64,000 nucleotides of DNA from an uncultured Acidimicrobiales bacterium (GTDB lineage: Bacteria; Actinomycetota; Acidimicrobiia; Acidimicrobiales; SHLQ01), in the NCBI GenBank assembly GCA_937922235.1, contig CAKZVC010000029.1, positions 1 to 64,000 of the forward strand, written 5' to 3'. The notes under the pieces are model-generated. The model saw nothing but the letters and a program-made list of their open reading frames with translations, made no database searches and was not told where the DNA came from. A program made the translations under genes and the position numbers. Of the stretch, positions 16,187-25,179 are shown in pieces (within the stretch, counting starts at the first letter, position 1; the number at the start of each line of letters is the position of its first letter).

Positions 16187-17347
16187 TTAGCCGTCGCTGC
16201 GGCTGCGGATCGCTTCGAGGATCGGCACTCGGGTACCGACCTTGAGAAGCGAAGTTCGATAGATCGCGCCCGCAAAGCGAAGGACGAGCGGCACCGACAC
16301 GGCCAAAACAAGTAGCGCCACCGCGATCTCCCACAGCGGTGGATCGGCCAGGGCCACTCGGAACGGAAGGACCATTGGCGAGGTGAACGGGACGAAGGAA
16401 GCGATTCGCAAAAGGATCGAATCTGGATTGCTGATCGAGGCAATAGCAATGCCGTAGCCAACAAACAGCGGAAGCATCACCGGAAGCTGCGCCGACTGAG
16501 CATCTTCTTGTCGAGAGACGGTCGAACCAACCGCAGCGAAGATGGCTGCATAGAAGCCGAATCCCAGGACGAACGTGATCAGCAGAATCGGCACCGCGTT
16601 CCACACCCCGTCTGGCACCTCGATTCCTTGCAGAAGCAACAGTGCCAACGCGACCCCAGACACGAGGATGGCCATCTGGAACAGCGCCAGTAGCCCAAGG
16701 CCAAGGATCTTTCCGGTCAGCAACGACCGGGCCGGGATGTGTGACAACAGCACCTCCACGACTCGGGACGACTTCTCCTCGACGACACCCATCGTCAGGA
16801 AGGATCCCCACGTCTGCAGGAGAACCAGCGTCGCGACCGTGGACACCATGGCAGCTGCAATCCGTACGCCTTGTTCGTCTTCGCTTCCGTCGAGCCGCTC
16901 CTCTTCCAACTCGACCGGTGCGAACAGTTCGGCGAGGTCGGTTGGGGCAAGCCCTTGATCGTTGGCCCGTTCGACAAACTCGGACTGGGTGACAGTAGTG
17001 CGCACATACGCATCGAGCGAGGGCCACGAAAAGCCCTCCCAAATGACGGTGGAGCCGTCGAAGGCAACATCGATTGAGCCGTCGTCAAACGCAGCCTGAG
17101 CATTGTCGATGGTGATGATCTCGGCATCGAACTGTTCGTTCGGCACGGCGAACGCGTCGGCGTACTCGACTCCCTCGCCGATCAGTCCGATCGTGACTTC
17201 TTCGGCCGCCTCATCGTCGCCGCCCGTGATCGTCGAGATTGCGACGGCGGCGGCGATGACACCGAGGAACAGAATCGCCGTCAAAACCTTGAACGACGTG
17301 GTTCGGGCGCGGGTGACGATTTCGCGCTTTGCGATGGTCCAGATCAT
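16187..17347 (-). CDS. ABC-2 type (NatB-like) transporter permease
   Basis: A 386-residue membrane protein of the NatB/ABC-2 class. One N-terminal membrane helix (VLTAILFLGVIAAAVAIS, about 22-40) is followed by an extracytoplasmic domain of about 130 residues. Five to six helices then occupy the C-terminal half, and the conserved MGVVEEKSSRVVEVLLSHIP stretch lies near residue 190. It pairs with the ATPase gene just upstream, overlapping it by 4 nt. Such exporters move sodium, drugs or lipids; the cargo here cannot be inferred. Confidence 0.9.
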   Translation of the reverse strand: MIWTIAKREIVTRARTTSFKVLTAILFLGVIAAAVAISTITGGDDEAAEEVTIGLIGEGVEYADAFAVPNEQFDAEIITIDNAQAAFDDGSIDVAFDGSTVIWEGFSWPSLDAYVRTTVTQSEFVERANDQGLAPTDLAELFAPVELEEERLDGSEDEQGVRIAAAMVSTVATLVLLQTWGSFLTMGVVEEKSSRVVEVLLSHIPARSLLTGKILGLGLLALFQMAILVSGVALALLLLQGIEVPDGVWNAVPILLITFVLGFGFYAAIFAAVGSTVSRQEDAQSAQLPVMLPLFVGYGIAIASISNPDSILLRIASFVPFTSPMVLPFRVALADPPLWEIAVALLVLAVSVPLVLRFAGAIYRTSLLKVGTRVPILEAIRSRSDG

Positions 17348-18267
17348 TCCGACACCTCGGCAGTCTCGACCTCGGCGCTTGTAATCGTGTCGGCAAAGAT
17401 GTCGGCCAGTGACGGCGGCTCGACCGACAGCATCGATACTTCACCAGCAGCGACGGCATGTCCGATCTGCTCGCTCATGTCGGACTGCGCCGGGAGTTCA
17501 ACAACCGCAGAGGTTCCGGTGAACTCGATCACCGTGCCATCGATTGGCCGCCAGTGGCCGACGTCTTCAGACCACGTGACTTCCATGCGACGCGTCGGGG
17601 CAGCAGCACGAAGATCGATCGGTCGTCCCGCGGCAACCTCGCGGCCCTCCGAGACGATAACCACACGGTCGCACATGCCTTCGACGACGTTGAGCTGGTG
17701 CGACGACAAGAGCACGCCGGCGCCGTCCGCCGCCCGTTCGCGAACGATCTCGCGCATGGTGTCGGCGGCGATTGGGTCGAGCCCAGCGAACGGTTCATCC
17801 AGCACGAGCAATTCAGGGTCGTGCACGAGCGACACCGCCAGCTGGACCCGCTGCTGGTTGCCGCCGGACAGCTCCTGCACCAGATCATCACGACGCTCCT
17901 CCAGCCCGAGCCGTTCGATCCAGTAGCTCGCTCGCTCGCTGGCGACGGCCGACTCGAGCCCGGCTAGGCGTCCGAAGTAAGTGACCTGCTCGTGCACTTT
18001 CATCCGGGCGTACAGCCCTCGTTCTTGAGGCATGTAACCAATGCGGTTGCGCACCTCTGCGTCGACTGGCGTGCCGTTCCACGTGATCTCGCCCGTATCG
18101 GGTTGCAAGATGCCGAGGATCATCCGCATCGTCGTCGTCTTCCCTGCGCCATTCGCGCCGAGAAACCCGATGAGCTCGCCCGGAGGCACGTGTAGATCGA
18201 CACCATCAACGGCGCGCAGATCGCCGAAGCTCCGCTTCAGATCTGTTACAGCGAGCCCACCTGCCAT
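17344..18267 (-). CDS. ABC transporter ATPase (NatA-like)
   Basis: A 307-residue nucleotide-binding subunit. Walker A GANGAGKTT is near residue 40, the signature LSGGNQQR near 135, and Walker B LLVLDEPFAGLD directly after. A C-terminal extension of about 90 residues ends in the typical DIFADTI segment. ATG 18267 is chosen because the ATPase fold begins at once (LAVTDLKRSFGDLRAVDGV). Its stop overlaps the permease start. The pair forms a complete half-transporter exporter unit. Confidence 0.93.
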   Translation of the reverse strand: MAGGLAVTDLKRSFGDLRAVDGVDLHVPPGELIGFLGANGAGKTTTMRMILGILQPDTGEITWNGTPVDAEVRNRIGYMPQERGLYARMKVHEQVTYFGRLAGLESAVASERASYWIERLGLEERRDDLVQELSGGNQQRVQLAVSLVHDPELLVLDEPFAGLDPIAADTMREIVRERAADGAGVLLSSHQLNVVEGMCDRVVIVSEGREVAAGRPIDLRAAAPTRRMEVTWSEDVGHWRPIDGTVIEFTGTSAVVELPAQSDMSEQIGHAVAAGEVSMLSVEPPSLADIFADTITSAEVETAEVSE

Positions 18268-18289
18268 GCGGCGACTGTAGCCAGAGGAG

Positions 18290-19042
18290 CTAACCAACGA
18301 GCAATCGTCCTAGCCCAACGACCGAGATCGCAAGCAACAAGACCAGAGTGTTCTTGCGGAATGACTCCACCGATGCTCCTAAGAACACGCGAGACCCGAC
18401 CAGCACACCAACAGCCATGACCGGGACCGACAAGACCACTCGCCACGCGTAGATCTGGTCGAGTTCGCCACGGGCCAGCAGCAGTCCGAGTACGACGATG
18501 TCGCTGACGAAGAAGTACGCGACCAAGGTGCCACGTAGGTCGGCGGGGGCGATCGACAGGGCGGTCATCGCCAAGACGAGCACGAGGCCTGACATGGCGG
18601 TAGCTCCGTTGACCACCCCGGCCACGACGCCGATACCGAAGAGGACAAGCGGAGTGGCAGCGACCTTCGTCGTTGTGCCCCCGACCAGCAGAGCGATCGA
18701 CAGCACACTCAATGTCACGAAGGTGACGATGCGCAATGGGTCGGCATCGACCGTCGTCAACAACAAGACGCCGAACGGGTTTCCGACAACCGCCGCAGCA
18801 ACCAGGATCCACAGCATTCGCCAGTCGATGTCGTCCCACACGCTTCGTCCTTGCACGACGCTGGCGAGGACTTCCATGCCGATCGCCAACGAGACGGCTT
18901 CGACCGGGTCGACCACGAACGCAAGGCCGGCGACAAGAACGGCCGAAAATCCAAAGCCCGAGTAGCCGCGCACGACCGACGCAACGAACATGACCACTGC
19001 TCCGACGAGGAGTTCGAATACCCCAAGTTCGAGCAGATCCAC
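18290..19042 (-). CDS. TSUP-family (TauE/SafE) transporter
   Basis: A 250-residue polytopic membrane protein with seven or eight helices and the TauE/SafE pattern, including an early GYSGFGFSAVLVAGL motif and a repeat of it in the second half (GVVNGATAMSGLVLVLAM). Family members export sulfite, sulfoacetate or thiosulfate. Two sulfur-linked genes, a rhodanese and metZ, lie 1 kb away on the other strand, which makes a sulfur-oxyanion cargo plausible but unproven. It is 6 nt after the dienelactone-hydrolase gene on the same strand. Confidence 0.85.
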   Translation of the reverse strand: MDLLELGVFELLVGAVVMFVASVVRGYSGFGFSAVLVAGLAFVVDPVEAVSLAIGMEVLASVVQGRSVWDDIDWRMLWILVAAAVVGNPFGVLLLTTVDADPLRIVTFVTLSVLSIALLVGGTTTKVAATPLVLFGIGVVAGVVNGATAMSGLVLVLAMTALSIAPADLRGTLVAYFFVSDIVVLGLLLARGELDQIYAWRVVLSVPVMAVGVLVGSRVFLGASVESFRKNTLVLLLAISVVGLGRLLVG

Positions 19043-19048
19043 GGTTAC

Positions 19049-19708
19049 CTAGTCGACTGGCTGGAGCGAACGGAGTGTCCCGGCAAGAAACTCAGACGTC
19101 TGACGCCAGGCAACAACCTCCGCCTCAGCGTCGTAGCCCGGCAGTCCCGATTCGGCGAAGCCGTCAGATGTTCCATCGTGGTGCTCGAAGCGGAAATCAA
19201 CCCCGGCCATCTGCAAGCTGAGCCCGAGGTCGGCGACTTCGAGGTCGCTCACCATCGAGTCGGTGCTCGACCAATGACTCAGGAACGACGCTTTAGCTCC
19301 GTCCATCGGAATCGACTGTGACCCGTAGTAGGTCACGACCGCGCCGATTTCGTCGGTAAGTCGAGCCGACAACCACAGCGCCCATGACGCCCCCGATCCG
19401 TACCCGAGGACACCGATGGGAGCACTTGGGTTTCGCTGTGCCCGACGCAAGATCCCGAGGCTCGACTGAGTGAGCGATGCGTTGACGTTGACGTCAGCTT
19501 CAGCGAGCGCGGTCATTGCGGTGTCTTCGTCTTCGAAGACTTCACCTGCAGCGAGGTCGGGCGCCAGCACGGTGAAACCGAGGTCGGCGAGACGGTTCGC
19601 CGTGTCTTTCGTCTGCCGGTTCAATCCCCAAAACGAGTGGAGCAATAAGACCCCGGGTCCGGGGCCGTCGTCGGGTGAGATGAAGTACCCCTGGCCTGCT
19701 GAGCTCAT
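19049..19708 (-). CDS. Dienelactone hydrolase-family protein
   Basis: A 219-residue alpha/beta hydrolase of the DLH family. It begins GPGPGVLLLHSFWGLNRQTK, where the first strand and oxyanion region lie. The nucleophile elbow reads GYGSGASWAL, so the nucleophile is Ser where classic DLH has Cys. A late EHHDGTSDGF supplies the catalytic His. The true substrate is unlikely to be a dienelactone. It lies in a short same-strand run with a DUF1737 protein upstream and the TSUP transporter downstream. Confidence 0.85.
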   Translation of the reverse strand: MSSAGQGYFISPDDGPGPGVLLLHSFWGLNRQTKDTANRLADLGFTVLAPDLAAGEVFEDEDTAMTALAEADVNVNASLTQSSLGILRRAQRNPSAPIGVLGYGSGASWALWLSARLTDEIGAVVTYYGSQSIPMDGAKASFLSHWSSTDSMVSDLEVADLGLSLQMAGVDFRFEHHDGTSDGFAESGLPGYDAEAEVVAWRQTSEFLAGTLRSLQPVD

Positions 19709-19711
19709 TGG

Positions 19712-19909
19712 TTATGACCCGAGGATGACGGCTTGGGCCACATAGGTGGTAGTGCCATCGAAGGTGAGCTGCGGGGATCCGTACAAGACGTAACCATCGT
19801 CGAGAAGCGCCGAGACCCGCTCGCAAAAGGCTGCGGTATCGGGGCCGGTTATGAGGCGATAGCGAAGCTTGCCCGAGGAGGTGTCGTCTTTCACTGAATC
19901 AGCATCCAC
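19712..19909 (-). CDS. DUF1737-like small protein
   Basis: A 65-residue protein from GTG 19909. The core LRYRLITGPDTAAFCERVS followed by LDDGYVLYGSPQLTFDG matches the DUF1737 pattern, a small domain of unknown function often fused or adjacent to other enzymes. Its stop is 3 nt before the dienelactone-hydrolase start, so the two are probably cotranslated. It is divergent from the rhodanese gene with a 40-nt spacer. Confidence 0.78.
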   Translation of the reverse strand: MDADSVKDDTSSGKLRYRLITGPDTAAFCERVSALLDDGYVLYGSPQLTFDGTTTYVAQAVILGS

Positions 19910-19949
19910 GAGTTACACGGTATCGGGCCTCGACCGTAGACTCGTCGTC

Positions 19950-20345
19950 ATGTCATATGCCGGAGACCTCACCCCGACCGAAGCGCATGAACTTCTCAAC
20001 GCCAGCGAGAACGCCGTCCTTGTCGACTGTCGCACGCAAGCCGAATGGACCTTCGTTGGCGTACCAACCATGCCCGATGCCCGGTTTGTCGAGTGGACTC
20101 GTTACCCCGACGGCTCGTCAAACGAGAACTTCATTAGCGATGTTGCAGGCGGCCTGACCCCAGACCAGCCAATCGTCGTCATCTGTCGCACCGGTGGGCG
20201 TTCAGAAGCAGCCGCCCACGCGCTGACCGATGCTGGGTTCGCCGAGGTCTACAACGTGACTGACGGCTTCGAAGGCCACCCCGACGCCGATGGTCACCGC
20301 TCGGGCGGTTGGAAGGGCGCCGGACTGCCATGGCACCAGGGCTAA
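19950..20345 (+). CDS. Rhodanese-like domain protein
   Basis: A 131-residue single rhodanese domain. The start MSYAGDLTPTEAHELL, the DCRTQAEW motif and the active-site loop VVICRTGGRSEAAA (persulfide-forming Cys in CRTGGRS) are all present. ATG 19950 is chosen over the longer open frame because the domain starts immediately. It overlaps the start of metZ by 16 nt, so the two are translationally linked. A role in delivering sulfane sulfur next to a sulfhydrylase is a reasonable inference. Confidence 0.93.
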   Translation: MSYAGDLTPTEAHELLNASENAVLVDCRTQAEWTFVGVPTMPDARFVEWTRYPDGSSNENFISDVAGGLTPDQPIVVICRTGGRSEAAAHALTDAGFAEVYNVTDGFEGHPDADGHRSGGWKGAGLPWHQG

Positions 20346-21538
20346 CCAACGACCCGGGCCGATTTGACGATGCTGCTGAGGCGACTCGACTCGTCCGCGG
20401 CGGGCTGACGCGCACCGGTTTCGAAGAGACGGCCGAAGCCATCTTTCCGACCTCGGGCTATGTCTATGCATCGGCTGCTGAGGCTGAAGCGGCGTTCGCC
20501 GGGGACACGAAGCGCTTCATCTATTCGCGCTACGGCAACCCCACGGTGGCCATGTTCGAAGAACGCCTCCGCCTCCTCGAGGGTGCCGAAGCTTGCATGG
20601 CAACGGCGAGCGGCATGGCCGCGGTCTTTGCCTCGATGGCGTCGTACCTTGCGTGCGGCGACCGGGTGGTCGCTTCTCGGGCGCTCTTTGGATCGTGCAG
20701 CGTCATCCTGACCGAGATCCTTCCCCGCCTGGGCGTCGAAACCGAGCTCGTCGACGGCACCAACCTCGACCAATGGGCGGAGGCGCTGAAGACACCAGCC
20801 AACGCGGTCTTCCTCGAATCACCCTCGAACCCCGGATTGCAGATCGTCGATGTCGCGGCGGTCGCCGCAATGGCACACGAGGTCGACGCTCTCGTCATCA
20901 TCGACAATGTCTTTGCAACACCGGTGCTGCAAAGACCACTCGAGCTCGGCGCCGATGTTGTTGTCTATTCGGCGACGAAGCACATCGATGGTCAGGGCCG
21001 TGTGCTCGGCGGGGCCGTGCTCGGCACGCAGAAGTACGTCGACGACCACCTGATGCCGTTCCTTCGCCACACGGGCCCGTCGATGAGCCCGTTCAATGCG
21101 TGGACGCTCGTCAAAGGCATGGAGACCTTGCGTCTTCGCGTCGACGCCTCGTGTGCGTCTGCATCTCTGCTCGCTTCGAAACTGGACGGCCACACCAAGC
21201 TCTCGGCAATGCACTATCCCGGGCATGCCTCACACCCACAACACGACTTGGCGATGTCGCAGATGAGCAAGGGAGGCACTGTCCTGGCTGTCGACATCGA
21301 CGGCGACAAGGACGCCACCTTCCGGTTCCTCGACGGCCTGCGGCTCTTTGACATCTCCAACAACTTGGGCGACTCGAAGAGTTTGGCGACGCACCCAGCC
21401 ACCACGACCCACCGTCGACTGGGCGTCGATGGCCGTGAAGCGGTCGGCATCGGCGAGTCGATGGTTCGCTTGTCGATCGGCCTCGAAGACGGCGAAGAAC
21501 TGCTTGCCGACGTCCTGGCGGCACTCGACGAGGTCTAG
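20330..21538 (+). CDS. metZ: O-succinylhomoserine sulfhydrylase
   Basis: A 402-residue PLP enzyme of the Cys/Met metabolism family that makes homocysteine directly from O-succinylhomoserine and sulfide. The PLP-binding lysine is in SATKHIDGQGRVLGG. The N-terminal FEETAEAIFPTSGYVY and RFIYSRYGNPTV segments are typical of MetZ rather than MetB or MetY. ATG 20330 lies inside the rhodanese gene and is the first start that keeps the family N-terminus. Confidence 0.93.
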   Translation: MAPGLTNDPGRFDDAAEATRLVRGGLTRTGFEETAEAIFPTSGYVYASAAEAEAAFAGDTKRFIYSRYGNPTVAMFEERLRLLEGAEACMATASGMAAVFASMASYLACGDRVVASRALFGSCSVILTEILPRLGVETELVDGTNLDQWAEALKTPANAVFLESPSNPGLQIVDVAAVAAMAHEVDALVIIDNVFATPVLQRPLELGADVVVYSATKHIDGQGRVLGGAVLGTQKYVDDHLMPFLRHTGPSMSPFNAWTLVKGMETLRLRVDASCASASLLASKLDGHTKLSAMHYPGHASHPQHDLAMSQMSKGGTVLAVDIDGDKDATFRFLDGLRLFDISNNLGDSKSLATHPATTTHRRLGVDGREAVGIGESMVRLSIGLEDGEELLADVLAALDEV

Positions 21539-21554
21539 TAGCTATCCTGGCGGC

Positions 21555-22022
21555 ATGGCTTCCAGTAAAGAACTCTCACAAGAGACCTTCGATCGCCTGC
21601 AGGCCGAGCACACCGATCTGACCACCCGTGGTCGAATCGATATTGCTCGAAAGATCGAAACTGCACGTGAATTGGGCGACCTCTCCGAGAATGGCGACTA
21701 TCACGCCGCCAAAGAGGAGCAGGGCAAAATGGAGGGACGGATCATGTTCCTTGCCAAGACGCTCGAAGAAGCCACGATCGTCGAGGCAACCAACGACGGC
21801 ACCGTCCAAACCGGAACGGTCGTCGAGCTTCGCTACGAAGGCGACGACGACACTGAGAAATACTTGTACGGCTCGATTGAGGAGCGCCAGGAAGGGATGG
21901 AGAACCTCTCGCCTGGCTCGCCGCTCGGAGTTGCGCTACTTGGCGCGACGGCCGGCGACACTGTCTCGTTCGAAACACCGGCAGGCGGCACCCTGTCGGT
22001 AGAGGTGGTTAGCGTCGGGTGA
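21555..22022 (+). CDS. greA: Transcription elongation factor GreA
   Basis: A 155-residue GreA. The N-terminal coiled-coil hairpin carries the conserved tip ARELGDLSENGDYHAAKEEQ, whose acidic residues reach into the RNA polymerase secondary channel to stimulate transcript cleavage. The C-terminal FKBP-like domain holds GTVVELRYEGDD and SPLGVALLGATAGD. The frame is open far upstream through metZ sequence, but ATG 21555 gives the family start. It is 16 nt after metZ and overlaps the next gene by 4 nt. Confidence 0.96.
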   Translation: MASSKELSQETFDRLQAEHTDLTTRGRIDIARKIETARELGDLSENGDYHAAKEEQGKMEGRIMFLAKTLEEATIVEATNDGTVQTGTVVELRYEGDDDTEKYLYGSIEERQEGMENLSPGSPLGVALLGATAGDTVSFETPAGGTLSVEVVSVG

Positions 22023-22900
22023 ACCCGCAGGTGTTGCCGCGCGATGTGCTCCCCGAAGCACACGAGGTAACACTGACGCGCGGTTCAACACCTGTCTGGG
22101 ACACCGGCCCCCACGCGAGCAGCCTTCCACCGCTCGTGCTGCTGCACGGGTGGAACATCGACGCTCCCACGAACTTTGGTTACGCGGTTCCGGCGCTCGC
22201 CGAAGACCGTCGAGTCATCATGTTCGACCACCATGGTCATGGCCACGGCCCCCGCTCGACCGATCGATTCACCCTCGCTGCAGCTGCTGATGATGTCATC
22301 GAGATGCTCGATGTTCTCGGCCTCTCGTCGGCCGTGATGGCCGGATATTCGATGGGCGGCGCAATCGCTCAGCTGGTGGCCCACCGGCATCCCGATCGAT
22401 GCGAGGGACTGCTGTTGATGGCAACCGCCGGCGTCTTTGCTGAGCACCGGCGCGAGCGGGTGGTGTTTGCCGCGTGTGCTGCTGGAGCACGGGCGATGCG
22501 CGTGCTCCCCGACCGAGCACGGGAGCGCGCGTTCGATCGGTTGGCCGTCGCCGGCTGCCGCAGCTATCCCGATTGGATCCTCGACACAGTTCGTATCGCT
22601 AACCCGGTGAGCTTGCTCGAGGCGGGTGCTGACCTCGGCCGATTCAACTCGTCGTCGTGGATTGGCAACCTTCGGACACCCACAGCCGTGATGATCACCG
22701 CGCACGACACCGTCGTGGCACCACGACGTCAGATCTGCCTGGCGGCCGATGTAGAAGCGATCCATGTCGAAACCGTTGGCGCTGATCATGACCTGCCCAT
22801 TCGCAACGACCCGCGGTTCGCCGGGGCAGTGCAGCGTTCGATCGCTGCACTCGACGGAGTAGCGAACCGAAACAACCATCTCGTCGACGCTGCTCACTAA
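22019..22900 (+). CDS. Alpha/beta-fold hydrolase
   Basis: A 293-residue hydrolase of the alpha/beta superfamily starting at GTG 22019, which overlaps the greA stop (GTGA). It has LVLLHGWNIDAPTNF (oxyanion strand), the nucleophile elbow AGYSMGGAIAQLVAHRHPDR near residue 110, an acid in MITAHDTVVAPRR, and a late HDLPIRN that would carry the catalytic His. It resembles generic esterase/lipase or haloperoxidase-like enzymes; the substrate is unknown. Coupling to greA looks incidental. Confidence 0.88.
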   Translation: MNPQVLPRDVLPEAHEVTLTRGSTPVWDTGPHASSLPPLVLLHGWNIDAPTNFGYAVPALAEDRRVIMFDHHGHGHGPRSTDRFTLAAAADDVIEMLDVLGLSSAVMAGYSMGGAIAQLVAHRHPDRCEGLLLMATAGVFAEHRRERVVFAACAAGARAMRVLPDRARERAFDRLAVAGCRSYPDWILDTVRIANPVSLLEAGADLGRFNSSSWIGNLRTPTAVMITAHDTVVAPRRQICLAADVEAIHVETVGADHDLPIRNDPRFAGAVQRSIAALDGVANRNNHLVDAAH

Positions 22901-22912
22901 CCTACGTTTGTG

Positions 22913-24241
22913 ATGCGCCAGCCTTCCCTAGCCGAACGGCTATCGCTCTCATCGACCGTCCTTGCTGTTCTTGCAGTCGGGTGCTTGCTGTTGTCCGCCT
23001 GCGCAACGCGAGAAGGCGATCAAATTGGATCTCCGATCTTCAACGGCACCACACCTGACGGGATCACCGTAGAGCCTCCCCGCACCACGCTCCCCGCCCC
23101 CGAGATCGACGCCATCCGGGTTCCACTCGACTCGTTCTCGATCCAGGGCGCTGTCGATCAGGCAAGTCCTGGCGATCTCATCCTTATCGACCCTGGCGTG
23201 TACACCGAACAGGTCGTCGTGACGACGCCTGACGTCGTCATTCGGGGCCGGGACCGGAACACCGTGTTCATCGATGGAATCCATGGGCTTGAAACCGGTG
23301 TGATCGTTGAGGCCGACGGCGTTGCGATCGAGAACCTAACGGTGCGCAATTACCTTGGCGATGGCATTTCTGTCGGGACCGAAGGGCTTGCTGCGGTGAA
23401 TCGTTTCCGGGCGCTCCACATCACGACATCAAATACGGGCAGGAACGGCATTGCACTGCGCAACGTCACCAATGCCGAAGTTCGACAGGGATGGCATTCC
23501 GGCCACGGAGGTTCTGGTGTGCTCGTCACCGGCTGCACCCAATGCGCCACGCTGATCACCGCCACGCTCGCCGAGTATTCGGCCAAGGGTTTCAACGTGG
23601 TCGGAGCAATGGAGGGCGTGTCGATCTTCTCGTCGACGAGCCGCAACAACCGCGTCGGCATCCTGGTTGAGGACGGGCCGCTCCAGCCGACAAGTGGCGC
23701 AACGATTGCAGCCAACGTCGTACTTAACAACGGGTTCACATCAACCCCCAACAACGATCCCGCCGTCGATCGCGGCTTCGGCGTTGGCATTCAAGTCGGC
23801 GGAAGCGTGAGTACCGGCGTCATCGCCAATCGAGTGTCGGGCAACACGCGCGCGGGCATTGTGTTGGGCCCAACCACTGCCGGGACGACCGGCGACCCGA
23901 TCGCTCCCCGCGTTGAGCGAAACGCTGTTGACGGTCACATCGAATCGGACATCGTGCTTGCGTTCGAGGACGAGATCATCGACCCAAGCACCTGCATCAC
24001 GAACAACGGCGAAGCTACGATCGGCCCGCCTGGAGCTGCCGAGGCTGCCGCATGTGGCGACGCAAACACTCGACCGCCGTTGTTTGCCTGGACCGGTGAA
24101 ACTCAGCCAACTATCGACTACGTAAACGGTCCCGTACCGCCGGGAATCGACGGGATGATCGACGCCGATGCGGCGCCGGCAGCGCCTGCGAGCGAGGTCG
24201 TCTTGCCTGACACTTCGGCGTCATCACCACCAGCTGGCTGA
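22913..24241 (+). CDS. Parallel beta-helix lipoprotein
   Basis: A 442-residue secreted lipoprotein. The signal peptide ends at LLLSACATR (lipidated Cys near residue 30). The body is a right-handed parallel beta-helix of the pectate-lyase/NosD type, starting at DQASPGDLILIDPGVYTEQV and continuing through ten or more turns (for example IENLTVRNYLGDGISVG and GIALRNVTNAEVRQG). A Pro/Ala-rich tail follows. Catalytic residues of true polysaccharide lyases cannot be made out. It converges on the next gene with a 4-nt gap. Confidence 0.85.
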   Translation: MRQPSLAERLSLSSTVLAVLAVGCLLLSACATREGDQIGSPIFNGTTPDGITVEPPRTTLPAPEIDAIRVPLDSFSIQGAVDQASPGDLILIDPGVYTEQVVVTTPDVVIRGRDRNTVFIDGIHGLETGVIVEADGVAIENLTVRNYLGDGISVGTEGLAAVNRFRALHITTSNTGRNGIALRNVTNAEVRQGWHSGHGGSGVLVTGCTQCATLITATLAEYSAKGFNVVGAMEGVSIFSSTSRNNRVGILVEDGPLQPTSGATIAANVVLNNGFTSTPNNDPAVDRGFGVGIQVGGSVSTGVIANRVSGNTRAGIVLGPTTAGTTGDPIAPRVERNAVDGHIESDIVLAFEDEIIDPSTCITNNGEATIGPPGAAEAAACGDANTRPPLFAWTGETQPTIDYVNGPVPPGIDGMIDADAAPAAPASEVVLPDTSASSPPAG

Positions 24242-24245
24242 TCCG

Positions 24246-25043
24246 CTACGAGGTCTCTGATTCTGGACTTGCTGAATCGTTGCTTGCTGATTCGGTGCTC
24301 TCTGATTCGGCGCTCTCCGGCGCAGAGGTTGCTCCGTCCGTAGATCGCTTCGCTGCCGGGCCTTCGAGCTTGAGCATCAGGAGCAAGACGACGAGCAAGG
24401 TGATCGAGGCAACGATCCACCACCACCGATGGCGAGCTGGCGGTTCTGTCGTCCATACAACTCGAAGCTCTTCGGGAAGGTCATTGTCGATTTGCCATAC
24501 AACAACCCGGCCTTGAATCCGATCGGCGTTGTGCTCTTCGACAAGATCAGGCACACGAATCCGAAACTGTGCTGGATCCCATCTGGTGCGGCCCAGAGCT
24601 TCCATCACGACCGGATCGGTCGAGTCTTGGAGTCGAGAAAACGCCGTGTTGTTGGTTCGGAAGATCACTTCGGTCCGCTGCTCGTCGAGCACCCGCACTT
24701 CACCACCGCTCACGAGCAGCGTCGAAAGCTCTTCGGGCTGACCAGACCATCGGGCTTGGAGTTCGCGTCGATCTTGTTCGCCTTCGCCTACGACCGCCAC
24801 CCGGTTCGGATCGAAATCGAGATCAAGCGGAAGCTCGCCAAAGTCTCCGGTGCGAATCGCCGTGTCGATCTGCGGGCACGGGTCGTCCCCCCAGATGGCG
24901 ACCTGCAGCTCGTCGTTGCATACAACCGTGGCGAGTGCTCCAAACTCGATCGACCCGTCAGGCTGAACCCGAGCTTCTTCGATGTAACTGTCGCAGGCCG
25001 TCAACATGATTGCGGCTAACACCAAGAGGATCACTCGCTGCAT
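24246..25043 (-). CDS. LppM-like membrane lipoprotein
   Basis: A 265-residue protein with a lipobox (IMLTACDSY, Cys near residue 17), an extracytoplasmic LppM-like domain (about 20-205), one membrane helix (WWWIVASITLLVVLLLMLKL, about 208-227), and a low-complexity cytoplasmic tail made of repeated Ser-Glu-Ala/Thr units (SAESESTES, NDSASPESE). The tail is encoded by imperfect 15-18 nt tandem repeats at about 24255-24325. LppM proteins of mycobacteria act at the cell surface and in phagosome interactions. The role here is unknown. Confidence 0.78.
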   Translation of the reverse strand: MQRVILLVLAAIMLTACDSYIEEARVQPDGSIEFGALATVVCNDELQVAIWGDDPCPQIDTAIRTGDFGELPLDLDFDPNRVAVVGEGEQDRRELQARWSGQPEELSTLLVSGGEVRVLDEQRTEVIFRTNNTAFSRLQDSTDPVVMEALGRTRWDPAQFRIRVPDLVEEHNADRIQGRVVVWQIDNDLPEELRVVWTTEPPARHRWWWIVASITLLVVLLLMLKLEGPAAKRSTDGATSAPESAESESTESASNDSASPESETS

Positions 25044-25121
25044 CCCCGGAGTGTTCCACGACTCGCACGGAAATGTCGGGTCTGGTGACGCTTCTCACTC
25101 GCCCCAGTCGCCGGCGCCCTG

Positions 25122-25170
25122 GTTTTTCTGAGCATGGTGCACGGTATGCGTGGATCAGTCTCAGAAAAAC
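25122..25170. terminator. Hairpin downstream of helicase gene
   Basis: An 11-bp perfect stem, GTTTTTCTGAG (25122-25132) with CTCAGAAAAAC (25160-25170), encloses a 27-nt loop in the gap between two minus-strand genes. The T-run is inside the stem rather than after it, so it is an unusual terminator at best. A related arm (TTTTTCTGAGGATG) recurs at 62541 next to ftsH. Confidence 0.45.
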
Positions 25171-25179
25171 GGTGAGGCG

